14,429 nucleotides of DNA from Candidatus Bathyarchaeota archaeon (GCA_030630585.1 DAOVMU010000011.1:1-14429), one strand, 5' to 3'; counted from the stretch's first letter, positions 6,570 to 12,911 are shown. Notes: generated from the sequence alone by a model not told the origin. Numbers and translations are program-made.

Positions 6570-6878
6570 TGCTTTTCCACTCTCAAATCAAAGCAACAAC
6601 TAATAAGCGTTATGAAAAGGGGCTGTTAACTCTTTGGGGCTTCAGAAGTTCTTAGAGAGTCTTGTTGACTAGAACGGCTTTTTTTCATGAATTGTTTTTG
6701 TTGCACAACTGACTTCAAAGAAGATTTTGACTTCTTATGGAAAGGATGAAGCAACTAAGTAAGATGATGATCTCGCATCCTTTGTTGGCCCAGCAATACT
6801 GATTACCTCTTATTCATGAGAAAATCCAATTGAACTTTCTACGTTCAATGCAAGAAACTATTTGCAGAGGGCACGCTT
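6570..6878. other. Intergenic stretch between the ARPP-1-like and phosphoesterase genes
   Basis: About 309 bp between two minus-strand genes. It contains the leader of the phosphoesterase (TATA-like CTTATTAG near 6600) and an imperfect inverted repeat (GTTCTTAG / CTAGAAC) followed by seven T on the plus strand near 6650-6685, which has no upstream plus-strand gene to terminate. I see no coding frame or RNA gene I can defend. Confidence 0.4.
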
Positions 6879-8066
6879 CTATGCATATTTGGTAGCTTTC
6901 CTTTTCAAGGTTAGATGTATCACATCTGATCCCATAGTCGTATATTCACCAGCCAACTCACCCGAAAACATCCAAGTCTCACTTATCTTATTCTTGAATG
7001 TTGAAGTTTCTGAAAGTTTCTGGGCTTTCTCCAAGAACCTTCTGATTGCATCTGAAACCTTGTCCGTCTTCAATTCGAAAAGTCTGTCACCCGCTCTCTC
7101 TTTGGCCAAGATATCAGCATAGTTGTGTACAATCGAACGTGAAAAGGCTCTCCACGAGTCTGGATGGTCAAATATTTCAAGTCCAAGTACTCCACGAGAA
7201 TCAATTATGACAATTCCTATCTGACTATTGAGGTCCGCTGGAATCTTAGAAAGCATTTTCTCAACTTCTTGATTGAACTTTCTCATTTCATCGAGATTCG
7301 TAATAAGGTCATCTCTTCTAGTCCGCTGTCTGACGCGGTTCGTCGCATCACCAACACGGATACGTGGAACCACTTCATTACCCGGGTCATTTCTCAGAGT
7401 AGGTGAAATTACATAACCGCATTGCATACACACAATCTCAGCTTCATAAGTCTGTAAAAGCTTGGAAGAACCACACCCTGGACACACTGTTACTCTCGCA
7501 CGAAACCCTCTAACAGCAGCAGCCCTCCAAATCATCATCTGACTCTTGAATGGAGACGTCAAAACATTCTCAACCTTCCTTGGAACTACATCAATCATTG
7601 TTGACAAGCCGGAACGAGGTGAAATTCCGTGACTTGCATGCACACAGAAGACCTCGACCAAATTTAGTTTTTTAGGCGCCAGGACGACTCCTATACTGCT
7701 CGTTCTGGATTGCGTTCCATGACCCTTAAAGATTGTCCCAGCTCTCACAAACACAGGCCTCTTAACACCTTTCAACTCAAAGCTGAGCCTGTTTATTCGT
7801 CCCGAATCAGCCACATTGACTTTGGCTTTCGGGATTTCTTGAAGCACCAGATAGTTTCGATCTCGATCAAACTTCCTCAAAATGGGAACAACTGCGGACA
7901 AACTGTCAGAGGTCAGTTGCCACGGCTCACCAAATCCGAACATCTCTCCATCAATGAGTTGCTGAATGAAAACGGCTCCAACGTTCTTCTTCCTTATTAT
8001 ATTTTTCTTCTCCAAATTTCGAGGGATCTCTTTTTCTGCTTTGCGCAGAAACTTAAACAATTTCAT
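6879..8066 (-). CDS. ARPP-1 (DUF6569-like) protein with an embedded TFIIB-type zinc ribbon
   Basis: A 395-residue soluble protein. Residues about 70-185 and 262-320 read as two halves of an ARPP-1-type domain. The first half has N-Y-L-V-L-Q-E, R-P-V-F-V-R-A-G-T-I-F-K-G, the hallmark G-T-Q-S-R-T, V-V-L-A-P, V-F-C-V-H-A-S-H-G and Q-M-M-I-W. The second has I-G-I-V-I-I-D-S-R-G-V-L-G-L-E-I-F-D and a helix to Y-A. Between them (about 190-255) sits a zinc ribbon, C195-P-G-C198 and C213-M-Q-C216-G-Y-V-I, with the 14-residue spacing and Y-E-x-E-I-V lead-in of TFIIB/TFB ribbons. It is followed by a basic R-V-R-Q-R-T-R-R segment resembling a B-finger/linker. The domain's biochemical function is not known to me. 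The ATG at 8066 has a strong GAGGAGGAAGG upstream. A winged-helix gene is divergent across 132 bp. The ARPP-1 assignment rests on recalled motifs; the ribbon is plain in the sequence. Confidence 0.78.
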   Translation of the reverse strand: MKLFKFLRKAEKEIPRNLEKKNIIRKKNVGAVFIQQLIDGEMFGFGEPWQLTSDSLSAVVPILRKFDRDRNYLVLQEIPKAKVNVADSGRINRLSFELKGVKRPVFVRAGTIFKGHGTQSRTSSIGVVLAPKKLNLVEVFCVHASHGISPRSGLSTMIDVVPRKVENVLTSPFKSQMMIWRAAAVRGFRARVTVCPGCGSSKLLQTYEAEIVCMQCGYVISPTLRNDPGNEVVPRIRVGDATNRVRQRTRRDDLITNLDEMRKFNQEVEKMLSKIPADLNSQIGIVIIDSRGVLGLEIFDHPDSWRAFSRSIVHNYADILAKERAGDRLFELKTDKVSDAIRRFLEKAQKLSETSTFKNKISETWMFSGELAGEYTTMGSDVIHLTLKRKATKYA

Positions 8067-8122
8067 CTCTTCATCCTTCCTCCTCTAAAAATGTGTTACA
8101 ACTCAGCAGACAAAGACTGACT

Positions 8123-8133
8123 TTTATTTAAAC
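8123..8133 (-). promoter_or_regulatory. TATA box for the ARPP-1-like gene (divergent promoter pair)
   Basis: On the minus strand this reads GTTTAAATAAA, about 60 nt before the ATG at 8066, giving a leader of roughly 35 nt with the GAGGAGGAAGG site. It lies only about 10 bp from the plus-strand box, so the two promoters overlap. Confidence 0.5.
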
Positions 8134-8141
8134 ATTACGCA

Positions 8142-8152
8142 AATTATATAAG
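8142..8152 (+). promoter_or_regulatory. TATA box for the winged-helix gene (divergent promoter pair)
   Basis: AATTATATAAG predicts transcription near 8173, upstream of the GGGAGG at 8186-8191. This supports a gene start around 8199 and not at the first ATG, 8379. Confidence 0.55.
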
Positions 8153-8198
8153 CATTCTCACTTGATTGTAACACAACACTCATAAGGGAGGGGCTGCG

Positions 8199-8618
8199 AC
8201 GTCAAAAAGAACTGGAGAACTGGAAGAGATTAAGAAAAAGCTTGCGGAAATCGATAAGAAACTAAACCATTTACTGAAAATTCAAGCCAAACAACCAGAG
8301 AGCAGACGCGCATTTGTTCCAAAAACGCTGGCAGCGCTACCGAAGCATCTGAAAAAAACAGCGCTGGCCATTGCAACGATGGGTGAAGCAACAGCAGAAC
8401 AACTCGCAGCTAAAACAGGCCGAGCCAGAGCAGCTGAAAGCGATTACCTAAATCAACTAGCAGATCGAGGATTCTTGAAAAAAGAAAGAAAGGGAAGAGA
8501 AGTATACTTTCAAGTATTCACCCTCCATACGATGTGTTCTCAATGTGGTGCCGGTGTTCCTATGACTTTAGATCACTGTACAATGTGTGGGGCTCTCTTA
8601 GTGAAACACAAAGAATAG
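8199..8618 (+). CDS. Coiled-coil / winged-helix / zinc-ribbon DNA-binding regulator, ACG start proposed
   Basis: The frame is open from 8172 to TAG 8616-8618. Read from 8199 it gives 139 residues: a basic N-terminus, a Leu/Ile-heptad coiled coil (about 5-29), a winged helix (about 46-108, L-P-K-H-L-K-K-T-A-L-A then E-Q-L-A-A-K-T-G-R-A-R-A-A-E-S-D-Y-L-N-Q-L) and a C-terminal ribbon with C113-X2-C116 and C127-X2-C130. The first ATG in frame (8379) falls inside the winged helix and would destroy it. The frame has no ATG, GTG or TTG upstream of that. The only well-placed site is GGAGG (8187-8191), which puts ACG 8199 exactly where a start is expected. Either the start is non-canonical or an ATG has been changed to ACG (mutation or read error). 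It is divergent from the ARPP-1-like gene and may control that promoter. Confidence 0.75.
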   Translation, partial: TSKRTGELEEIKKKLAEIDKKLNHLLKIQAKQPESRRAFVPKTLAALPKHLKKTALAIATMGEATAEQLAAKTGRARAAESDYLNQLADRGFLKKERKGREVYFQVFTLHTMCSQCGAGVPMTLDHCTMCGALLVKHKE

Positions 8619-8718
8619 AACATGGTACTACAAACGTTGTAACGCGCGCTTTTACAAAGCAAGGAAACTAACACTGGCTGACAATAAACTTGTAATATCC
8701 TCCAGGGTTTATTAAAAA

Positions 8719-8743
8719 GTGCGGGGTGGGATTTGAACCCTCG
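8719..8743 (-). pseudogene. tRNA 3'-end fragment (T-arm and part of acceptor stem)
   Basis: On the minus strand a T-arm is evident: GAGGG, then the GGTTCAAATCC loop consensus, then CCCAC, followed by CCCGCA, which looks like a shortened acceptor 3' strand. Four of five T-stem pairs form, with one A-A mismatch. Going upstream on the minus strand I find no matching 5' acceptor half, D-arm or convincing anticodon arm, so this is not a complete tRNA. Such fragments are typical relics of element integration at a tRNA 3' end, but no integrase or second copy is visible here. The tRNA identity cannot be assigned. Confidence 0.5.
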
Positions 8744-8751
8744 TCTTAGTG

Positions 8752-8761
8752 GAGATATCTC
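8752..8761. repeat. 10-bp perfect palindrome GAGATATCTC
   Basis: A short self-complementary site just next to the tRNA-like fragment. It may be part of that fragment's variable-arm region or a chance palindrome. Confidence 0.3.
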
Positions 8762-8874
8762 GCGCAAGCGTCCCCTTTTTCTTCTTAGTATGATGTAAGT
8801 TACTTACGATTTTTCAGCGTGAAATGTCCAAGGTTCATAGGTGCTTGCTCTGATTTGAGAACATATTAACTTAT

Positions 8875-8884
8875 AGTTATAAAT
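8875..8884 (+). promoter_or_regulatory. TATA box for the MFS gene, leaderless spacing
   Basis: AGTTATAAAT is centred about 26 nt before the ATG at 8906, the distance expected between an archaeal TATA box and its transcription start. No Shine-Dalgarno-like site precedes the ATG, so the mRNA is probably leaderless. Confidence 0.55.
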
Positions 8885-8905
8885 TGCGGGTTTTTACTCT
8901 TGGTT

Positions 8906-10264
8906 ATGGCAGTTTCCACTCTTAAAAAATCCAGAATCAGGGCGGGATTATTCCGAAAAAAGCTTGCAGAGCTTGTGGATGCTTCGCAAGCTCTTGTAAC
9001 AGGTAAAAGAACATTTTTGAATATCTCTTCTTTTCAGGTCCTAGCCATGTTCAGAAGAGGGCTATTCTACAGTTTTCTATCGATATATCTTCGATTTTTC
9101 CTTGGTCTAAGCGTCACCGAAACAACGTTCTTCGCCACATTTCCAATGATCTTGAACGTACTGTTCCAGACATTTGTGTGGGGGGCTGTTTCAGACAGAT
9201 TCCAGTTGCGGAGAACATTGATAATACTTGGAGAAATATCAGCTGCAATAAGCACATCACTTGTATGGTACATACACACTTTGCCCGCAAGCAATCATGC
9301 TGCAGGGTACGCAGTGATATTTGGTCTGTCGATTGTAGAGATTTTCTGGTCAATGTCAAACGTTGGGTGGAGTGCACTTGTCTCAGATCTTTACCCTGAA
9401 CATAAACGGGCGGGGATACAGGGCAGGCTCTCAAGTATCGGCGCTATCGGAAGGATGATCGGTGTCTGGGTAGGGGGACTTGTGTATGATGGTTTATCAC
9501 AGTATTATGAAGGCTGGGGCTTTGAAAACGGGTTGTTATTCTTTATTGCGTCTGGGGTAATGATTGTTTCCACAATTCCTATGTTTTTTGTACCTGAAGG
9601 AGGGGTTAGGAGAGATGCAGGAGGGCTACGTCCTCAAAGCCGTGCAAAAATCACTATCTCAAGAGGGTTCCTCATATTTTTGCTTGCAATGATCTTTATT
9701 AATTTCGGGAGAAACTCTGTAGCAGTGATAAAATCGCAATACCTCTCACTGGATGTGGGTTTCAATGTGTCCAGCAGTGTTTTGAGTTATATTGTGAATA
9801 CAGCTTCAGTTGCAATTTTTGTTGTGGGTTTCTCTATAAGAAAACTCTCTAATCGTTTTAAGGATGAGATTTTGCTCCTTGTTGGCGCTGTGATTTCAAT
9901 TATATATTTATCAGGATTTGTGCTCGCAGAAAACCTATCCTTGATCTTCATCAGTAACTTCCTTGCTGGTGCTTCTGATGTAATTATCTTAGCCTCATCG
10001 TATTCTTACGTGTCAAGATTAATACCGCCAGAAAAAAGAGGAAAACAATTTGCATTGTTTAATGCAACACTTTTCCTAAGCTGGGGTATTCCAGGAACCT
10101 TGATCACTGGTCCAATTGTAGATCAGTTGATAAAGTCAGGCGCAACGGAGATCTTTTCATATAAAATGTCATTTCTTACAGCAGCAACTCTCGTGTTTAT
10201 AGGGGCACTAATATCATTGTACCTTATTCAAATGAATCGGCGCGCACGTGCAACACAGCGTTAA
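8906..10264 (+). CDS. Major facilitator superfamily transporter
   Basis: A 452-residue integral membrane protein with a cytosolic N-terminus of about 40 residues and about 12 hydrophobic segments in two halves. After the second segment there is a motif-A-like G-A-V-S-D-R-F-Q-L-R-R. A cytosolic Y-P-E-H-K-R-A-G-I-Q-G-R-L loop resembles the conserved loop of drug/sugar-type MFS proteins, and the second half has its counterpart, I-P-P-E-K-R-G-K-Q-F-A-L-F. The substrate cannot be assigned. I chose the ATG at 8906 because its TATA box sits 26 nt upstream; a TTG at 8900 is in frame. The stop codon coincides with the point where a truncated second copy of the phosphoesterase 5' end begins on the other strand, and a tRNA-end fragment lies just upstream, so this gene may have been brought in by recombination. 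Confidence 0.88.
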   Translation: MAVSTLKKSRIRAGLFRKKLAELVDASQALVTGKRTFLNISSFQVLAMFRRGLFYSFLSIYLRFFLGLSVTETTFFATFPMILNVLFQTFVWGAVSDRFQLRRTLIILGEISAAISTSLVWYIHTLPASNHAAGYAVIFGLSIVEIFWSMSNVGWSALVSDLYPEHKRAGIQGRLSSIGAIGRMIGVWVGGLVYDGLSQYYEGWGFENGLLFFIASGVMIVSTIPMFFVPEGGVRRDAGGLRPQSRAKITISRGFLIFLLAMIFINFGRNSVAVIKSQYLSLDVGFNVSSSVLSYIVNTASVAIFVVGFSIRKLSNRFKDEILLLVGAVISIIYLSGFVLAENLSLIFISNFLAGASDVIILASSYSYVSRLIPPEKRGKQFALFNATLFLSWGIPGTLITGPIVDQLIKSGATEIFSYKMSFLTAATLVFIGALISLYLIQMNRRARATQR

Positions 10265-10368
10265 TTTCCTCTATGGCTGTGCGGAAAGTTCCTTTATTGA
10301 ACATGGGTCCGCAGTGAATATCTGAAATCTGAACAATCAACATTGCTTTTACACTCCTCAAATCAAAG
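10258..10368 (-). pseudogene. Decayed duplicate of the metallophosphoesterase 5' end and leader
   Basis: This stretch aligns by eye with 6484-6593, with about 14 mismatches and one single-base indel in 110 positions. From an ATG at 10343 it encodes M-L-I-V-Q-I-S-D-I-H-C-G-P-M-F-N-K-G, identical to the intact enzyme over 18 residues, then T-F-R-T-A-I-E-E-I-N-A. After that it leaves the family and stops at a TAA inside the MFS gene's antisense. The leader is also shared, and it carries a better ribosome binding site (GGAGTG) than the intact copy. Similarity ends at the MFS stop codon. Most substitutions are synonymous or conservative, which suggests the copy was once a functional paralogue that was cut. 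Confidence 0.8.
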
Positions 10369-10408
10369 TAAAGCACGCCCGCTATTTCAAGAATCACTGT
10401 TACATAGA

Positions 10409-10430
10409 CCCCCCCGGGGGGGAGGGGGGG
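10409..10430. repeat. C7-G7-A-G7 homopolymer tract
   Basis: Seven C, seven G, one A and seven G in direct succession in an otherwise AT-rich context, 6 bp beyond the stop of the VOC gene. C7G7 is a perfect 14-bp palindrome without loop, and the G runs could also stack. It may be an assembly or sequencing artefact, a slippage product, or a real structural element. Confidence 0.85.
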
Positions 10431-10436
10431 ACAAAA

Positions 10437-10817
10437 TTATTTGTCAGAATAAAGACACATTTTGTTTCCATGAGAATCTTCAAACAATGCATAGTACCCA
10501 TATTTTACACAATCGCCAATAGGCGTCTTATCCTTCAGCTTTTTGCCGCCGAACTTCTCGATTAGTTTAGGCTTTGTATCGATGTTAGATGTGTAAATGG
10601 CCGGAACTATTGCGTCCTCTTCTGAATTCAATTCTGCGCTGGGCCCTTTCTCTGATGGTGGCAGAACATCCCAAGAAGTGGTTCCTGGCGCTCTTTGAAC
10701 TATCCACCTAAAAACGTTTTCAAAGAAAAGCTTCGATGTTTCATAATTCTTAGAAGGAATTACTATATGACAAAAGTAATTCTCGTCTGATTTTTGTTTG
10801 TCATTTTTGTCAACCAT
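10437..10817 (-). CDS. VOC (glyoxalase/bleomycin-resistance) superfamily protein
   Basis: A 126-residue single-module VOC protein of the COG3324-like type. The first beta-alpha-beta unit starts with F-C-H-I-V-I-P (H17 as a likely metal ligand) and a helix Y-E-T-S-K-L-F-F-E-N-V-F-R-W. The second has I-Y-T-S-N-I-D, a helix, F-G-G-K-K-L, then Y-G-Y-Y-A-L-F-E-D-S-H-G-N-K-M-C-L-Y, the usual final strand with F-E-D-x-x-G-N. The first 12 residues are a polar extension. The family includes glyoxalases, dioxygenases and binding proteins, so the reaction cannot be assigned. The ATG at 10817 has only a weak GAGATG upstream. TATA-like boxes (AACTATAAAA and GCTTATAAAATC on the minus strand) lie about 50 and 70 nt upstream. 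Confidence 0.85.
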   Translation of the reverse strand: MVDKNDKQKSDENYFCHIVIPSKNYETSKLFFENVFRWIVQRAPGTTSWDVLPPSEKGPSAELNSEEDAIVPAIYTSNIDTKPKLIEKFGGKKLKDKTPIGDCVKYGYYALFEDSHGNKMCLYSDK

Positions 10818-10863
10818 AGCTTCATCTCTCTTTGCTTGGAGATTTGGGATTTGATGGTTTCTG

Positions 10864-10892
10864 TTTTATAGTTGGGTTTAGATTTTATAAGC
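10864..10892 (-). promoter_or_regulatory. Two TATA-like boxes upstream of the VOC gene
   Basis: On the minus strand GCTTATAAAATC (10881-10892) and AACTATAAAA (10864-10873) lie 50-75 nt before the ATG at 10817. The nearer one has the more usual spacing. Confidence 0.45.
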
Positions 10893-11120
10893 TTGTTTTT
10901 TCTTGGTATAGTGGATTAAGGTTAGAAATTTTGTTTGTCTGTTGAAGTCAGTTTAGGGGGTTTACGTTCTGGTTTGAGTGAAATTCCTTGTATGGGGGAC
11001 TGAAGAGAACACTGACATGGAAGCGAGTTCAGCGGTATAGACAGGCGCATAATGTTTATATGTGTCTTTTTCTATTTGACAATTATCGAATTAAAAACGA
11101 TATGTGTGAAGTTAAGGAGT
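10893..11120. other. Intergenic stretch before the ArsR-type gene
   Basis: No coding frame is convincing here. Two TATA-like boxes face right: GTTTATATGTG at 11054-11064, and TTAAAAACG at 11091-11099, which is 26 nt before the ATG at 11121. The rest is unremarkable AT-rich sequence. Confidence 0.4.
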
Positions 11121-11693
11121 ATGAGAATTGAATTGTCTGAAGCCCTTGATGAAGAGATGGAAAAACTCAAAGAAGAAATTGCAGACTTGAAAGAACAATT
11201 TAGGAATTTTATGGAAAGAGAACCAAAGAGAAGGCGTGGAATTCACATTGACATCGGTGATCGCGTACATGACTATATTGAAGATGTGATGGAAGGGGTT
11301 GCTGAGGGCATACATGGGGAACTCGAGAAATCCGTATTCATAGGACCAAGAGGGATAAAAATCCTCAAAGAAAGACCATATCACAGAAGAGAGGATAAAA
11401 TCGAAGTTAGTTTTCCAAAAGTAGCAGAAGTTATGAGTGCCTTAGGCCACGAACACAGGCTGGGAATTCTAAGCGAGCTTATGAGTGGTGGAAAGTACAT
11501 CAATGAGCTGCAAGAGAAGCTTTCCGAGATCACTACAAGCACACTTTCAAGTCACCTGAATGTGCTTGAAGAAGTAGGATTAGTGGTTCAAGAAAAAGTC
11601 AGAGGTCGCTACCTAATTACCATACCTGGCAGAACCGCTTATAAAATGGCGAGACGAGTCACCCGATTTCTTGAAAGAAGGAATGAGAAATGA
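11121..11693 (+). CDS. ArsR-type winged-helix regulator with N-terminal coiled coil
   Basis: A 190-residue cytosolic DNA-binding protein. Residues about 5-33 form a charged coiled coil with heptad Leu/Ile/Phe. Residues 38-90 are a basic linker region that includes I-H-I-D-I-G-D-R-V. Residues 101-171 are an ArsR-type winged helix: M-S-A-L-G-H-E-H-R-L-G-I-L-S-E-L, then I-N-E-L-Q-E-K-L as the support helix, T-S-T-L-S-S-H-L-N-V-L-E as the recognition helix, and V-V-Q-E-K-V-R-G-R-Y-L-I-T as the wing. No Cys metal-sensing motif is seen. I chose the ATG at 11121; AAGGAG at 11114-11119 is too close for ideal use, while a TATA-like box 26 nt upstream would allow a leaderless mRNA. An upstream ATG at 11052 would add an implausible hydrophobic stretch overlapping a promoter. 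The stop overlaps the next gene by ATGA. Confidence 0.82.
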   Translation: MRIELSEALDEEMEKLKEEIADLKEQFRNFMEREPKRRRGIHIDIGDRVHDYIEDVMEGVAEGIHGELEKSVFIGPRGIKILKERPYHRREDKIEVSFPKVAEVMSALGHEHRLGILSELMSGGKYINELQEKLSEITTSTLSSHLNVLEEVGLVVQEKVRGRYLITIPGRTAYKMARRVTRFLERRNEK

Positions 11694-12316
11694 TATGGCA
11701 AAAGTATGAGCTGGACAAAGAGGTTTTAAAGGCAACCGAAGACATGAAGCTGTGGCAAACGGAAAAAGGAATAATAGAGATCAGCAGCAGCACGTTAGGT
11801 ACAGCAATAAAACTGGACAATCGACGCAAAGGCTACGTATTTCATGGTCATGGCAAACTGCTTTTGGACGCTATAGTTGAAACTGAAGAGGGCGCTATCG
11901 GCAAATCCATTGAAAAAGAATTGAACGAATCCTTTCTAATGCTGGGAGACATAGAAGAAATACAACAACACCTCACCAAAGCGAGCAAAGAAGATTTGTC
12001 AAAAATGGGATATGAAAACCAACAAGGATTCATAGCGAGAGCAGAAGATTTGTGTAACCAGTTTTTCAAGAAAAGAGTACATTATGATAAACATTTCAAC
12101 GGAGGTTATGGCTTAATCTTTGCGTTCCCTAATGAAGCTGGCAAATTAGACATTCTTGTCGCCAAAGGCTCCAAACTAGTTTACAAGGCAATGGACATGC
12201 TCTTCGTGTCAAAGGAGGGCAAAGTAGTTCTGAAAAGCCAAGGCGAAGTAGTTTGTAAGAAAAATGGAAAATCAGTCATTATAAACCAAGACGAATCAGT
12301 TATCATTAAGAAATAA
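11690..12316 (+). CDS. Unrecognised protein translationally coupled to the ArsR-type regulator
   Basis: A 208-residue soluble protein I do not recognise. Its ATG overlaps the regulator's TGA (ATGA), so equimolar production and a physical or functional partnership are likely. The N-terminal third has short strands (I-I-E-I-S-S-S, G-Y-V-F-H-G-H-G-K-L-L-L-D-A-I-V) that look like a small ligand-binding sheet. The middle (about 74-130) is helical, with S-I-E-K-E-L-N-E-S-F-L-M and A-R-A-E-D-L-C-N-Q-F-F. The C-terminal third (about 140-208) is beta-rich with evenly spaced short strands (K-L-D-I-L-V-A, K-V-V-L-K-S, E-V-V-C-K, S-V-I-I-N, S-V-I-I-K-K), like a beta-helix or bactofilin-like stack. No catalytic motif or membrane segment is visible. 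A sensor or co-repressor role is an inference from the coupling only. Confidence 0.75.
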   Translation: MIWQKYELDKEVLKATEDMKLWQTEKGIIEISSSTLGTAIKLDNRRKGYVFHGHGKLLLDAIVETEEGAIGKSIEKELNESFLMLGDIEEIQQHLTKASKEDLSKMGYENQQGFIARAEDLCNQFFKKRVHYDKHFNGGYGLIFAFPNEAGKLDILVAKGSKLVYKAMDMLFVSKEGKVVLKSQGEVVCKKNGKSVIINQDESVIIKK

Positions 12317-12479
12317 TGTCTTTCTTGAAAATCGATAGTGGGTCTCTCAATCTTTCCTCTTTTGTTATTTGAATGTGACATGAAGAATTTTGGAAGGAAG
12401 GTGTCCTTGGTTAGAGCTAGAGGTTGTGAAGCTACAGGAAACTTTTTTTCTTCAAAAGCATCTTTAAGACTCGATCAAA

Positions 12480-12911
12480 ATGGAAAAGCGACACATTGTA
12501 GTTCTCACAAGAACTGTGATCTTCAATGAAGACAACGAGTTGCTTGTTCAACATGGTCTAACTTCTGGAACAGATTTCTACAGGCTTCCAGGTGGGCATG
12601 TCAGGTTTCGAGAGAAACTAGAAGATTGTGTAGTCCGTGAAATCAGAGAAGAAACAGGTCTAAATGTAAAAGCAGATCGTTTACTCTGGGTTCGTGACTT
12701 TCTTGATCAGTTTCCTAATCATTCCATTGAATTCTTTTTCTTAGCAACCATAATCGGAGGCAGATTCAAATCAACCCTTGAAGCTGAAAGCGAATTCGTG
12801 TTTATGACTTTAGCGCGCGCGGATCTAAAACGACGTATCCAAATGACAGAACAGAAACTTGCAGAATTGAATAGCTTAATTCACGAGGTTCTAGAGAAAC
12901 ACGAAACGTGA
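12480..12911 (+). CDS. Nudix hydrolase
   Basis: A 143-residue cytosolic Nudix protein. The Nudix box is complete: G-X5-E-X7-R-E-I-R-E-E-T-G-L, within L-P-G-G-H-V-R-F-R-E. It matches the consensus GX5EX7REUXEEXGU and supplies the metal-binding Glu residues. The family hydrolyses nucleoside diphosphates linked to another moiety; the substrate (damaged nucleotide, ADP-ribose or other) is not evident. The C-terminal helix is long and charged. The ATG at 12480 has no good ribosome binding site. The 163-bp gap before it has an A/T-rich TCTTTAAGAC about 15 nt upstream, poorly placed for a TATA box, so the promoter is unclear. It may belong with the ArsR pair or stand alone. Confidence 0.9.
   Translation: MEKRHIVVLTRTVIFNEDNELLVQHGLTSGTDFYRLPGGHVRFREKLEDCVVREIREETGLNVKADRLLWVRDFLDQFPNHSIEFFFLATIIGGRFKSTLEAESEFVFMTLARADLKRRIQMTEQKLAELNSLIHEVLEKHET

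Larger units (their letters stand above)
8619..8874. other. Intergenic stretch carrying a tRNA-end fragment
   Basis: No gene is supportable. The minus-strand frame at 8573-8767 includes R-R-G-F-K-S-H-P, the usual artefact of translating a tRNA T-arm, and is not a protein gene. The tRNA-like fragment is listed separately. The rest is featureless. Confidence 0.5.

Noticed and set aside
6650..6690. Imperfect inverted repeat followed by seven T, terminator-like on the plus strand
   Set aside because: No plus-strand gene precedes it and both neighbours are on the minus strand, so it has nothing to terminate.
6763..6804. ATGATGA ... CTGA resembling boxes C and D of an archaeal guide RNA
   Set aside because: No internal D'/C' boxes and no flanking terminal stem; such short motifs occur by chance in 300 bp.
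8573..8767. 64-residue minus-strand frame ending opposite the winged-helix gene
   Set aside because: Its R-R-G-F-K-S-H-P segment is the translated tRNA T-arm, and the rest is antisense to the zinc ribbon of the real gene.
11052..11120. Upstream ATG that would give the ArsR-type regulator a hydrophobic N-terminus
   Set aside because: It overlaps TATA-like sequence, has no ribosome binding site, and would add an odd hydrophobic stretch before a soluble coiled coil.
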